Below, piece by piece: positions 1 to 7,336 of a stretch of DNA of 64,000 bases. Each line of letters starts with the position of its first letter. Within the stretch, counting starts at the first letter, position 1. This DNA comes from Aureococcus anophagefferens (lineage: Eukaryota; Sar; Pelagophyceae; Pelagomonadales; Pelagomonadaceae), in assembly GCF_000186865.1 (NCBI RefSeq), contig NW_008705563.1, positions 829,070 through 893,069 of the forward strand, read 5' to 3'. Under the pieces are notes generated by a model that was not told where the DNA came from, did no database searches, and saw only the letters and a program-made list of their open reading frames with translations. The position numbers and the translations under genes are program-made.

Positions 1-872
1 CGCTCGGTGATGAGGCGCTGCGGGACGCGTCGACGCTGCTGCGGTTTTTGCGCGCGCGCGAGGGCAAGGTCGGCGACGCCGCGGCCATGTGGCGCGACAC
101 GCACGCCTGGCGGCGGCTGCACATCCCCGCGGCGCTCGGAGAGATCGGCGCGTTCGGCGACGCGCGCGCGCCGCTCGACGCGCAACGGAGCGACTGGACC
201 TGGGCCATGTTCCGCGACCCGACGCGGTGCGCGTCGGCGCGCGCGGCGCTGGCGCTCAAGCACGGCCACGCGATCCGCGCGCCGACGCTCGCGCGCGACG
301 GCTCGCCCGTGCTGGTCTGGCGCATCGGCCAGCTCGACCTCGCGGGCTGCGCGCGCGAGCGGCTGCTGGACGCCCTGTGCCTGCGCCAGGTCGCCCACAT
401 GGAGGACGGGCTGCAGGCGTCGCGCGCGATCTCGCGCGCGGAGCGGCGGCTCGTCCGCTGCCGCGTCGTCGTCGACCTCCGCGACATCCGCGTGCTCAGG
501 ACCTTCGCCTACGTGAACAGCGGCCTCAAGCCGACGATGCGCATCGGCAAGGCCTACTTCCCCGAGGTGACGGCGTCCGTGACCATCGTCAACGCGCCCT
601 TCGGCTTCGAGGGCCTCTGGAAGGTCGTGTCCTTCTTCCTCAACGACCGCATCCGCGCCAAGGTCTCCATCGTCGGGTCCGACTACGCCGACGCGCTCCG
701 GGACCACGCGATGATCGACGACATGGCGACCATGCCCAAGTCCCTCGGCGGCGCCGCGGACGACTACGGCGCGCCCGAGCCCGTCGCGCAGCACGCGGGC
801 GCGGCCGTCGACCACGACGACCCCTTCGTCAAGGTCAAACCCGCCGACGACGACGAGCCGCCGCCCAAGTAA
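1..872 (+). CDS. Sec14-like CRAL-TRIO lipid-transfer protein, 5' partial
   Basis: The reading frame is open from base 3 and enters from outside the window, ending at TAA (870-872). The first visible residues, DASTLLRFLRARE, match the helical CRAL-TRIO N-terminal region. The lipid-binding core follows, with YFPEVTASVTIVNAPFGFEG and a stretch resembling the Sec14 floor and gate segment (LWKVVSFFLNDRIRAKVSI). Proteins of this family bind phosphatidylinositol or other hydrophobic ligands in the cytosol and couple lipid transfer to signalling. The C-terminus is acidic and proline-rich (DDDEPPPK). About 290 residues are visible and the true start lies upstream. The gene is convergent with LSM6, 48 bp away. 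Family assignment is firm; the ligand is unknown. Confidence 0.8.
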   Translation, partial: LGDEALRDASTLLRFLRAREGKVGDAAAMWRDTHAWRRLHIPAALGEIGAFGDARAPLDAQRSDWTWAMFRDPTRCASARAALALKHGHAIRAPTLARDGSPVLVWRIGQLDLAGCARERLLDALCLRQVAHMEDGLQASRAISRAERRLVRCRVVVDLRDIRVLRTFAYVNSGLKPTMRIGKAYFPEVTASVTIVNAPFGFEGLWKVVSFFLNDRIRAKVSIVGSDYADALRDHAMIDDMATMPKSLGGAADDYGAPEPVAQHAGAAVDHDDPFVKVKPADDDEPPPK

Positions 873-920
873 CGCGTCGATGCGAACGCTTAGAGCCGCG
901 GCGCGATATCGGCCCGCGCG

Positions 921-1339
921 CTAGCCCTTCGGACGCCTGATCGTCGAGATGTAGTGCACGTTGTTGCCCCGGATGAAGCAGTCGCCGTACTTGGCCTTGA
1001 GCTGGCCGTCGACCTGCGGGCGGCGCGGCGCGTCGGGAGCGGCGCGCGGCGCTCGAACGCGCGGCGCCGTCGCCTCGGCTCGATCGGCTCCGCGCGCGCG
1101 CGCGCGCGGCCTCGAACGCGGCGCGCGGCGCGCGCGCGCGCGGTCTCGCGTGCGCCGCGTCGCGCGTATTCCTCCGTCTGCTCCATGGCGATGTTCATGT
1201 AGCCGTCGAGGCAGGCGAGGATGCCGCGGTAGCTCACGCCGGAGTTCAGCTTCACAATGACGGGGCGGCCGAGCACGGCCTTCAAGAAATCGGACGGCTG
1301 GTACTTCGACGCCGCGGCGGCGGTCTCGTGCGCGGCCAT
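921..1339 (-). CDS. LSM6: U6 snRNA-associated Sm-like protein LSm6
   Basis: Two exons are proposed: 1339-1166 and 1013-921, giving 88 aa (the family is about 80). Exon 1 encodes GRPVIVKLNSGVSYRGILAC and DGYMNIAMEQTEEY, the Sm1 motif. Exon 2 encodes VDGQLKAKYGDCFIRGNNVHYI, the Sm2 motif with the RGNN RNA-binding loop. LSm6 is part of the LSm2-8 ring on U6 snRNA and the LSm1-7 mRNA-decay ring. The intron (1165-1014, 152 bp) has a GC donor and CAG acceptor and is almost pure alternating CG, so the donor position rests on protein alignment. Its 5' end and the exon-2 start do not form a clear 8-bp repeat, so I do not call it an introner. The start codon lies 73 bp from the divergent RUS-family ATG, implying a shared promoter. 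Confidence 0.88.
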
Positions 1340-1412
1340 CGATGCGATGGGGCGGCGCGGCGTCGAGGCGGCGCGCGAGGAGGCTCGGCCGGCGAGCTCG
1401 AGTGGCAAGACG

Positions 1413-2675
1413 ATGGCTCTGCGGCAGCGCGTCCAGCCGACGGATGCGCCGCCGCCGGGCATCGTCGAGCTATGCGAGCAGCTCGACGCCACGGCGCCAT
1501 CCACGCGCTACGCGCTCACCAAAACTACCATCGAAGCGCTCCGCGACGACACCAAGCGCCCGCGAGCGCCGTGGTACACGAAGCTGCTGGTCTGGCGCGT
1601 CGTGCGCGACCTCTTCCTGCCCGAGGGCTACCCGGCGAGCGTGGCACCGGGCTATGGAGCGTACCAAGCCTGGGACGTCGTCCAGGGGTTGAGCAGCTAC
1701 GTGCGGGGCAATCTGGCGTACAAAGCGACGCTCGAGGGCCTGGGCGTCGGCGACGTCGAGGCGTCCGCGATGGCGGGCGCGGTGGCCAAGATCGCGCGCG
1801 ACGCCAGCAGCATGGTCGCCGGCTTGGCGTTAGCCTACGGCTGCAGCCGCGATTTCGGGCGGCGGGTGCGGCAGTGGCGGCTCGCGGCGGACGTCGCGAA
1901 CGACGTCGGCATGACGGTGCAGATGCTCGCGCCGATCGTCCGCGGCGGCGCCTACTTCGTCCCCCTCGCGTGCGTCGCCGCCTGCTGCCAGTGCGCCTGC
2001 GGCGTCATCGCCGGCGCGACGAAGGCGTCGATCAGCGCCCACTTCGCGAGGGGCAACTTCGCGGAGCTCGTCTCCAAAGAGGGGTCGCAGGAGACGTTCG
2101 TCAACATCCTGGGCCTCCTCGGCGGCTACGCCTGCCTGACGCGCCTGAACGCGTCGGCGACGGCGGTCTGGGGGAGCTTCGCGCTGCTGACGGCGCTGCA
2201 CGTCGTCGCGAACGTTAAAGCGGTGCGGACCGTGACGCTGACGACGCTCAACGAGCCGCGCTTCGCGCTCTGCTACGACGCCTTCGTCGCGTCGACGTCG
2301 CTGGCCCCGGCGGCCGTCGGGGCCGCCGAGCCGCTGCTGCCGCCCCTCTTCAAAGGCCGCTGGACGCTCGGGGCGAAGGTCGCCGACGCGGCGCCGCGGG
2401 ACCTCGCGGCCGCGATCGCCGCAGCGTCGCCGGACGACGCGTTCCTGCTCGTCGGCGACCTCGTCTACCTGGCGCCGGCGGCGACGGACGGCGACGTGCT
2501 CGAGGCGCGCTTCTGCGTCGCGCGGGCGCGCGACGGCGTCGGCGTCGACGCGGCGAAGGCGGACTTTGGCCGCTTCGCGCGCGCGCTGGACGCCGCGGGC
2601 TGGGACACGACGGCCCAGCTCCTCGACGTCGACCCCGCGCGCCTCGACTGGGGGCCCTCTTTTAATCGCATTTGA
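1413..2675 (+). CDS. RUS (root UVB sensitive, DUF647) family protein
   Basis: A 420-aa protein. The DUF647 signature is clear: LPEGYPASVAPGYGAYQAWD, RGNLAYKATLEGLGVGD, WRLAADVANDVG and SKEGSQETFVNILGLLGG. RUS proteins of plants (RUS1/RUS2) act in plastid-linked UV-B and vitamin B6 signalling; the molecular activity is not established. Several hydrophobic stretches, for example around YFVPLACVAACCQCACGVIA, suggest membrane association. I chose the ATG at 1413 because it follows the divergent LSM6 start; the frame stays open further upstream without recognisable homology. The 3' end overlaps the convergent neighbouring gene by 14 bp. Confidence 0.85.
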   Translation: MALRQRVQPTDAPPPGIVELCEQLDATAPSTRYALTKTTIEALRDDTKRPRAPWYTKLLVWRVVRDLFLPEGYPASVAPGYGAYQAWDVVQGLSSYVRGNLAYKATLEGLGVGDVEASAMAGAVAKIARDASSMVAGLALAYGCSRDFGRRVRQWRLAADVANDVGMTVQMLAPIVRGGAYFVPLACVAACCQCACGVIAGATKASISAHFARGNFAELVSKEGSQETFVNILGLLGGYACLTRLNASATAVWGSFALLTALHVVANVKAVRTVTLTTLNEPRFALCYDAFVASTSLAPAAVGAAEPLLPPLFKGRWTLGAKVADAAPRDLAAAIAAASPDDAFLLVGDLVYLAPAATDGDVLEARFCVARARDGVGVDAAKADFGRFARALDAAGWDTTAQLLDVDPARLDWGPSFNRI

Positions 2676-3210
2676 TGACGCCCTCCTTGAGCTTCGCGGA
2701 CACCAACGTCCAGATCTTCCCCAGGCTCAGGTCGCCGGAGTACATGTCGTTCGTGAGGCAGTTCTGCTTCCCGTAGGTGCACGCGAAGGCGAGACATTCC
2801 AGCGCCGAGTCGTACTCGAGGTCCCAGGCGCCGTTGAGGTCCCGGAAGGCCGCGGCGTTGAAGAGGCCGTCGACGACGTCCGGCGACGCCGGCGGCCCGC
2901 CCTCGCGCAGGTTCTCCGGGAGCGCCGAATGCACGAAACCGCCGCCGGACATGGCCGCGAGGTAGCCGCCGCCGAAGGCCATCAGCGCGACGCGGATCGG
3001 CAGGAGCAGCGCCGCGACCGGCGCGACGACGGCGCAGAGCAGGAGGCCCACGGCGTGGGCCATGCGCACGGAGCGGTGCGCCTTCGCGAGCCCCGTGCCC
3101 GCGCTCGCCGGCGGCGGTTGCGGCCGCACGGGCGGCGCCGGCGCGCGCGTCGGCCGCGACCGGTTCCGCGCTTCGCGCTCGCGCGCGAGGGAGGCGAGGT
3201 CGACGGCCAT
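2662..3210 (-). CDS. Small predicted membrane protein, unknown function
   Basis: A 182-aa ORF beginning at ATG 3210. Residues 1-45 are basic, proline-rich and probably cytosolic. Two closely spaced hydrophobic segments follow (AVGLLLCAVVAPVAALLLPI and RVALMAFGGGYLAAMSGGGF, about residues 52-92). The C-terminal half is soluble, with several cysteines (ECLAFACTYGKQNCLTND). I do not recognise the family. The last 14 bp overlap the 3' end of the RUS gene on the other strand. The composition and continuous frame support a real gene. Confidence 0.6.
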   Translation of the reverse strand: MAVDLASLAREREARNRSRPTRAPAPPVRPQPPPASAGTGLAKAHRSVRMAHAVGLLLCAVVAPVAALLLPIRVALMAFGGGYLAAMSGGGFVHSALPENLREGGPPASPDVVDGLFNAAAFRDLNGAWDLEYDSALECLAFACTYGKQNCLTNDMYSGDLSLGKIWTLVSAKLKEGVIKCD

Positions 3211-3425
3211 CGTTTGACGAGGCTGTGCGGACGACGAGAGAAGAGGCGCCGCGGCTGCGACGGGGCTGCTAGGGGGTGAACATTACTGCATGTTACTCGA
3301 CGAGGTGAATGCTGAACCGCCGAATCGAGCTGTTGGTCCGGCGCCGTCGACGCCGACGCCACAAGCTCGCGCCGAAGCTCGAGCTGTTGGACGCGCCGAC
3401 ACCGTCGACGCCGACGCCGCAAGCT

Positions 3426-4891
3426 ATGTCGGAGTTCCGCAAGTTCGCGACGCAATTGGAGGAATGCGAGCAGCGGCTCAAAGACATCGCGCCGTCGACC
3501 TGCAAGCTGAACGCCATCGAGCGGCGCCAGGCGGCGGCGCGGGTGACGGAGCGCACGGCGGACGGCGGCGACCTCGGCGCCCTCGGCGCCAAGTTCGGGC
3601 GGCGGCTCGAGGAGACGGAGGAGCACTGCGACGGCGCGTACCTCGAGGCCGTCGCCGCGCTGCGCGCGAAGCGCGACGCCGCGGCCGCGGCGGCGATGGA
3701 GGACGAGGCGGACGTCGACGAGGCCGCGGCGGAGCGCGCGGCGGCGCTCGGCGCGGAGGTCGCGGCCCTCGAGGCGCGGCGGCCGGCCCACGTGTCCCTC
3801 AAGCCGCGCTACGGCGAGGGCATGCGCGCCAAGGTCGCCGCGGCGCTCGAGCGCCTCGGCGAGCTCCGGGAGACGGCGCGCGAGCTCGGCGAGGCGCTGG
3901 AGATCGACGTCGCGCGCTACGAGGACGAGGTCGCGCTCGAGCGGGGCCGCGAGGCGGCGGCGAAGGCCTCGGAGAGCGAGCGCGCCGACGCGGCGCGCGC
4001 CGCGGCGCTCGAGGCCGCCGCGGAGGGCGAGCGCGAGGCGGCGGCGCGCCGCGCCGCCGAGGCCGACGCGGAGCGGGCGCGGCGCGCGGCCGCGGACGAC
4101 ATCCGGCGGGACCGCGCGGCGCGGCGCGAGGCGCGGCGCCGCGCGGAGGCCGCCGAGCGGACCCAGGACGAGGAGGCCGCGCGGCGCTGGAAGAAGGGCG
4201 TCGACGCCGTCGAGGAGGCGCTCCGCGGGGCAGGAAAAGAGTGCGAAATTCCCAACTTCAAAGGCTCCTATCTCGGTCGTTTTCCACTCGTTTCGGCTGA
4301 TTTTTGGACGAGCGATCATCGCTCGGAACGGTCTCGAAGCGTGGATGCTTTTCCCGGAACGCGCGCGAGCGGAACACTCACGTTGAAGCGAACTTGAATC
4401 ACTCTTGTCCTGCCCAGGCGCTCCGCGAGCTCCGGGCCGCGTGCGCCGAGGACTCGGACTATGGCGGCGCGGTCAAGGCGCTGATGAACATCCTCGGCGC
4501 CGTCGTCGAGAAGCCCGACGACGACGCGCGGCGCAAGCTCCGCTGCGCCAACGAGGCCTTCGCGCGCGACGTCGACCGCCACGCGGGCGGCCGCGCGTGC
4601 CTCTTCGCGAGCGGCTTCATCCTCACGCACCGGTCCACGGCCGCGCCGGCGCCGGACGGCGACGAGGACGACGACTGGGTCACCTGGGAGTCCTTCCTCA
4701 TCCTCCGCGAGCCCGACCCGCTCAGCGACGGCTTCGACGCGTGGACCGCGTGGTTCGACAACGTCAAGGCGTGCCACGAGCGGCTCTGCGACGAGTTCCA
4801 GGCCATCGCGGAGGTCGCCAAGGCCCACGCGGGGGGGCTGCTCCAGGGCGAGATGCCCGCCTGGGCCTCGACGCGGCGCTCCCTGTACTGA
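3426..4891 (+). CDS. Coiled-coil protein with C-terminal PUB domain (introner-split)
   Basis: Exons 3426-4217 and 4418-4891 join in phase 0, giving 421 aa. The first 260 residues are charged, Ala/Glu/Arg-rich and coiled-coil-like. The junction rebuilds VEEALRELRAACAEDS and leads into a PUB-like module (LMNILGAVVEKPDDDARRKL ... CANEAFARDV ... ASGFIL). PUB domains usually bind the p97/Cdc48 C-terminus, so a ubiquitin or ER quality-control role is possible but inferred. The intron is introner A1 (200 bp, GC-AG). Upstream, 3327-3367 and 3381-3425 are an imperfect direct repeat that ends at the start codon. Confidence 0.72.
4226..4417 (+). mobile_element. Introner A1 (192 bp) acting as intron
   Basis: The element lies between two copies of the 8-mer GCGCTCCG (4218-4225 and 4418-4425). 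Its ends form a 14-bp imperfect inverted repeat, CGGGGCAGGAAAAG at the left and CTGGGCAGGACAAG when the right end is reversed. The predicted intron (4218-4417) takes its GC donor from the left target-site copy and its CAG acceptor from the right terminal repeat. Removing it restores the frame exactly. It is the same length as A2 and closely similar to it. Confidence 0.93.
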
Positions 4892-4960
4892 GGCGTAACC
4901 CATCGTACCGCTCGCAGACTGCAACCTGAGGTTAATTGTTGGTTGTTGTCGCACTTTTGC

Positions 4961-6580
4961 ATGCGATGGCTCGTGCTTCCGCACGCTGATCGACCCGCAA
5001 TGGTTCACGCGTGCATCTGCATGCTGATCGTCTGCGCGACGCAGGCTCTGCAGCTGCGACGATCGCACAGCTCACTCCCGCGCCGTGTGCTGCGCCGCAA
5101 TGCAATGCCAGAGCTGCCCTGGGCCGCCGATGCGGGCGTCAAGCAGAGCAACGCCCAGACGCGGCGCAACGCCCAGACGCGGCGCGCCTGGCGGCGCGCG
5201 CGGCGCGGCGAGGTGCTGCGCTTCGGCGGGCCGGCGCTGGCCACGGTGCTCGCGGACCCGCTCATGTCCGTCGTCGACGCGCTCTGCTGCGGCCGGAGTT
5301 GCCCGACGCTCGAGCTCGCGTCCCTGGGGCCGGCGCTCGCCGTCTTCAACTTCTTCAACTACTTCTTCTTCTTCCTCAACGCGGCGACGACCGTGCGCGT
5401 GACGAAGGCGCTCGCGAACGGCGACGACGCCGGCGCGTCGCGCGAGCTCGGGCAGACCGTCGCCGTCGCCGCGCTGAGCGGCCTCGCCGTCGGCGCGGCC
5501 GTGCTGAAATCCGCGACGTCGCTCGCGGCGGCGACGGGCTGCCGGCCCGAGCTCGTGCCCGTCGCCGCGGCCTATCTTCGGGTGCGCGTGCTGGCGCAAC
5601 CTTTCGTCCTGGCGTCGATGGTCGCGCAAGCCGGTCTATTAGCGCAGCGCGACGCGCGGACGCCCTTCGACGCCGTGCTGCTGGCCTGCGCGTGCAACGT
5701 CGCCGGCGACCTTGTGTTGGTCCCGCGGCTCGGCGCCGTCGGCGCGGCGTGGGCGACCCTGGCGTCGCAGGTCGCCGCGCTGCCCGCGCTGCTGGTTCTG
5801 TCGAAACGACGGAAGCGCCTGTCCGCGCTGCCGAGGCTCCCCAAGCTCAAGAACCTCGCGCCGCTCGTCGCCGCGGCGAGGCCCCTCTTCTGCTTCGAGG
5901 TGGGGCTCTGCGTCTGCTACGGCGCCGTGCAGGTCCTCGGGTCGCGGTTCTCCGTCGCGTCGACGGCGGCGTTCCAGGCGCTCTGGACGCCCGCCGCCTT
6001 CATCTTCTTCATGTCCTATCCGCTGAAGCAGGCCGCGGCCGTGTTCCTGCCGGCCCTCGCGGCGGAGCCGGACCAGACCGTCGGCGCGCGGCCCAAGTCG
6101 AAGGAGTTCGTGAAGGTGCTGTGCGGCCTGGGTGTCCAGGTGGGCCTCGTCATGGGCGCGCTCACCTGGGCCTGCGCGCAGAGCCCGGCGATCTTTACGC
6201 CCGACGCGTCGCTCCACGCGACGATCCGCTCCTTCGCGGCGCCCGCGGCCGCGGCGTCGCTGATCCTGCCGTTCTCGCAGCTCGCCGAGGGCGCGCTGCT
6301 CGGCGCGGGCGACCTCGGCTTCCTCGGCGCGTCCCAGATCCCGAACGTCGCCGTCACGCTGGGCGGCGGCGCGTTGCTGCTCCGCGGCGACGCCGGCGTC
6401 CGCGGCGCCTACGTCGTCCTGCTGGCCTTCTACGGCTCCCGCGTCGTCCAGGGCCTGCTGCGGGTCTTCGTCGCGCGGCCGCCCTGGCGCAACTGGCGCG
6501 CCTACGCGCTCGCGCCCGCGGCGCTCGCGGCGCCGACGGACCTGGGGGAGCGCGAGATCCCGTTCGACGGCGCGTTGTAA
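4961..6580 (+). CDS. MATE-family multidrug/metabolite transporter
   Basis: A 539-aa polytopic membrane protein with about 12 hydrophobic segments. It begins with VLRFGGPALATVLADPLMSVVD, the typical MATE helix 1, and includes NVAGDLVLVPRLGAVGAAWA, the conserved inter-helix segment of the family. MATE carriers exchange organic cations or metabolites for H+ or Na+. The N-terminus (from ATG 5000) reads MVHACICMLIVCATQA, a probable signal peptide, followed by an Arg-rich stretch with a duplicated NAQTRR, so plastid-envelope or endomembrane targeting is possible. ATG 4961 and ATG 5000 are both plausible starts. There are no introns. Confidence 0.85.
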   Translation: MRWLVLPHADRPAMVHACICMLIVCATQALQLRRSHSSLPRRVLRRNAMPELPWAADAGVKQSNAQTRRNAQTRRAWRRARRGEVLRFGGPALATVLADPLMSVVDALCCGRSCPTLELASLGPALAVFNFFNYFFFFLNAATTVRVTKALANGDDAGASRELGQTVAVAALSGLAVGAAVLKSATSLAAATGCRPELVPVAAAYLRVRVLAQPFVLASMVAQAGLLAQRDARTPFDAVLLACACNVAGDLVLVPRLGAVGAAWATLASQVAALPALLVLSKRRKRLSALPRLPKLKNLAPLVAAARPLFCFEVGLCVCYGAVQVLGSRFSVASTAAFQALWTPAAFIFFMSYPLKQAAAVFLPALAAEPDQTVGARPKSKEFVKVLCGLGVQVGLVMGALTWACAQSPAIFTPDASLHATIRSFAAPAAAASLILPFSQLAEGALLGAGDLGFLGASQIPNVAVTLGGGALLLRGDAGVRGAYVVLLAFYGSRVVQGLLRVFVARPPWRNWRAYALAPAALAAPTDLGEREIPFDGAL

Positions 6581-6661
6581 CGCAAGGTGCCGTAAGGTTG
6601 CCGCTCGCCGAATCCATAGGAATGCCGCAGCCCCTGCCTTCTCTTCGGACTTTACTAAGTG

Positions 6662-7207
6662 TTACAGGTTCGGCAGCCCGACGCAGCCCGCGCGGAGGTA
6701 GTCGCGCACGAGCATGCCCGTGACGTCGTGGCCGTCGCTCACGTGCTTCCACGCGGCCTCGCGCGCGTCCCACTTGTAGGTCTGGCCGCCGGACACGGGC
6801 GACAACAGCTCGACGACGCGCTTCTCCGGCGCGAGGACGAGGCGGAACGCGCCCATGTTCGCCGGCAGCGCGATGACGAGCGACAGGTCGTCGTCGGCGC
6901 TCATCTCGACGTCGAGGGGCTCGAAGGCGGCGGCGACGCGGTCGCGCAACGCGTTCGCGCGGTCGAGCCACGCGTCCACGCTCTCCTCGGGCGCCGCCGG
7001 CTTCGCTTTGGCGCCCGGCCGCCGCTTGCGCCGCCGCGGCTTGTCGGCCTTTTTCGTCGGGTCGACGATGGCGCCCATGGGTCCAGCGTCGGGCGTGCGG
7101 AACGACGCGAACGGTCGCAGCGGTGCTGCGAACGGTCGCAGTGTCGTCGACGGTAGCCGTCTCACGAGGCTTGGCGCTCGCCTGAGCTGGCCTCGCAGAG
7201 CTTGCAT
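6662..7207 (-). CDS. FXN: Frataxin-like mitochondrial iron-sulfur assembly protein
   Basis: A 181-aa protein. The N-terminus (MQALRGQLRRAPSLVRRL) is Arg-rich and amphipathic, a likely mitochondrial presequence. The mature part follows frataxin order: helix 1 (VDAWLDRANALRDRVAAAF), beta strands, then the signature ELLSPVSGGQTYKWD and WKHVSDGHDVTGMLVRDYL, matching the family's S-P-x-S-G ... Y-x-W ... W ... D-G pattern. Frataxin delivers iron to, or allosterically activates, the NFS1-ISCU cluster assembly complex. The acidic ridge in helix 1 is weaker than usual. The gene diverges from the DEAD-box gene with 129 bp between start codons. Confidence 0.78.
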   Translation of the reverse strand: MQALRGQLRRAPSLVRRLPSTTLRPFAAPLRPFASFRTPDAGPMGAIVDPTKKADKPRRRKRRPGAKAKPAAPEESVDAWLDRANALRDRVAAAFEPLDVEMSADDDLSLVIALPANMGAFRLVLAPEKRVVELLSPVSGGQTYKWDAREAAWKHVSDGHDVTGMLVRDYLRAGCVGLPNL

Positions 7208-7336
7208 CGCGCTCTGCGGAGCTGGGGCCGGTTGCCACAGCTCGCCAACGCTGAAGCAAACACGGGCTCGCGGAGCCATCCTCGCGCGCGTTTGAGTCGT
7301 CCGCGACGCCGCCCCGCGCGCGCCCGAAGCGAAAGC

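Noticed and set aside
1014..1165. LSM6 intron as a diverged introner
   Set aside because: The donor and post-acceptor octamers do not match and the CG-alternating interior has no family A or B sequence.
2982..4319. Long minus-strand ORF (445 aa) opposite the PUB-domain gene
   Set aside because: It is the antisense shadow of a GC-rich coding frame; low-complexity Arg/Leu composition and no domain. Its start lies inside introner A1, and the same MIARP-like start appears opposite A2 for the same reason.
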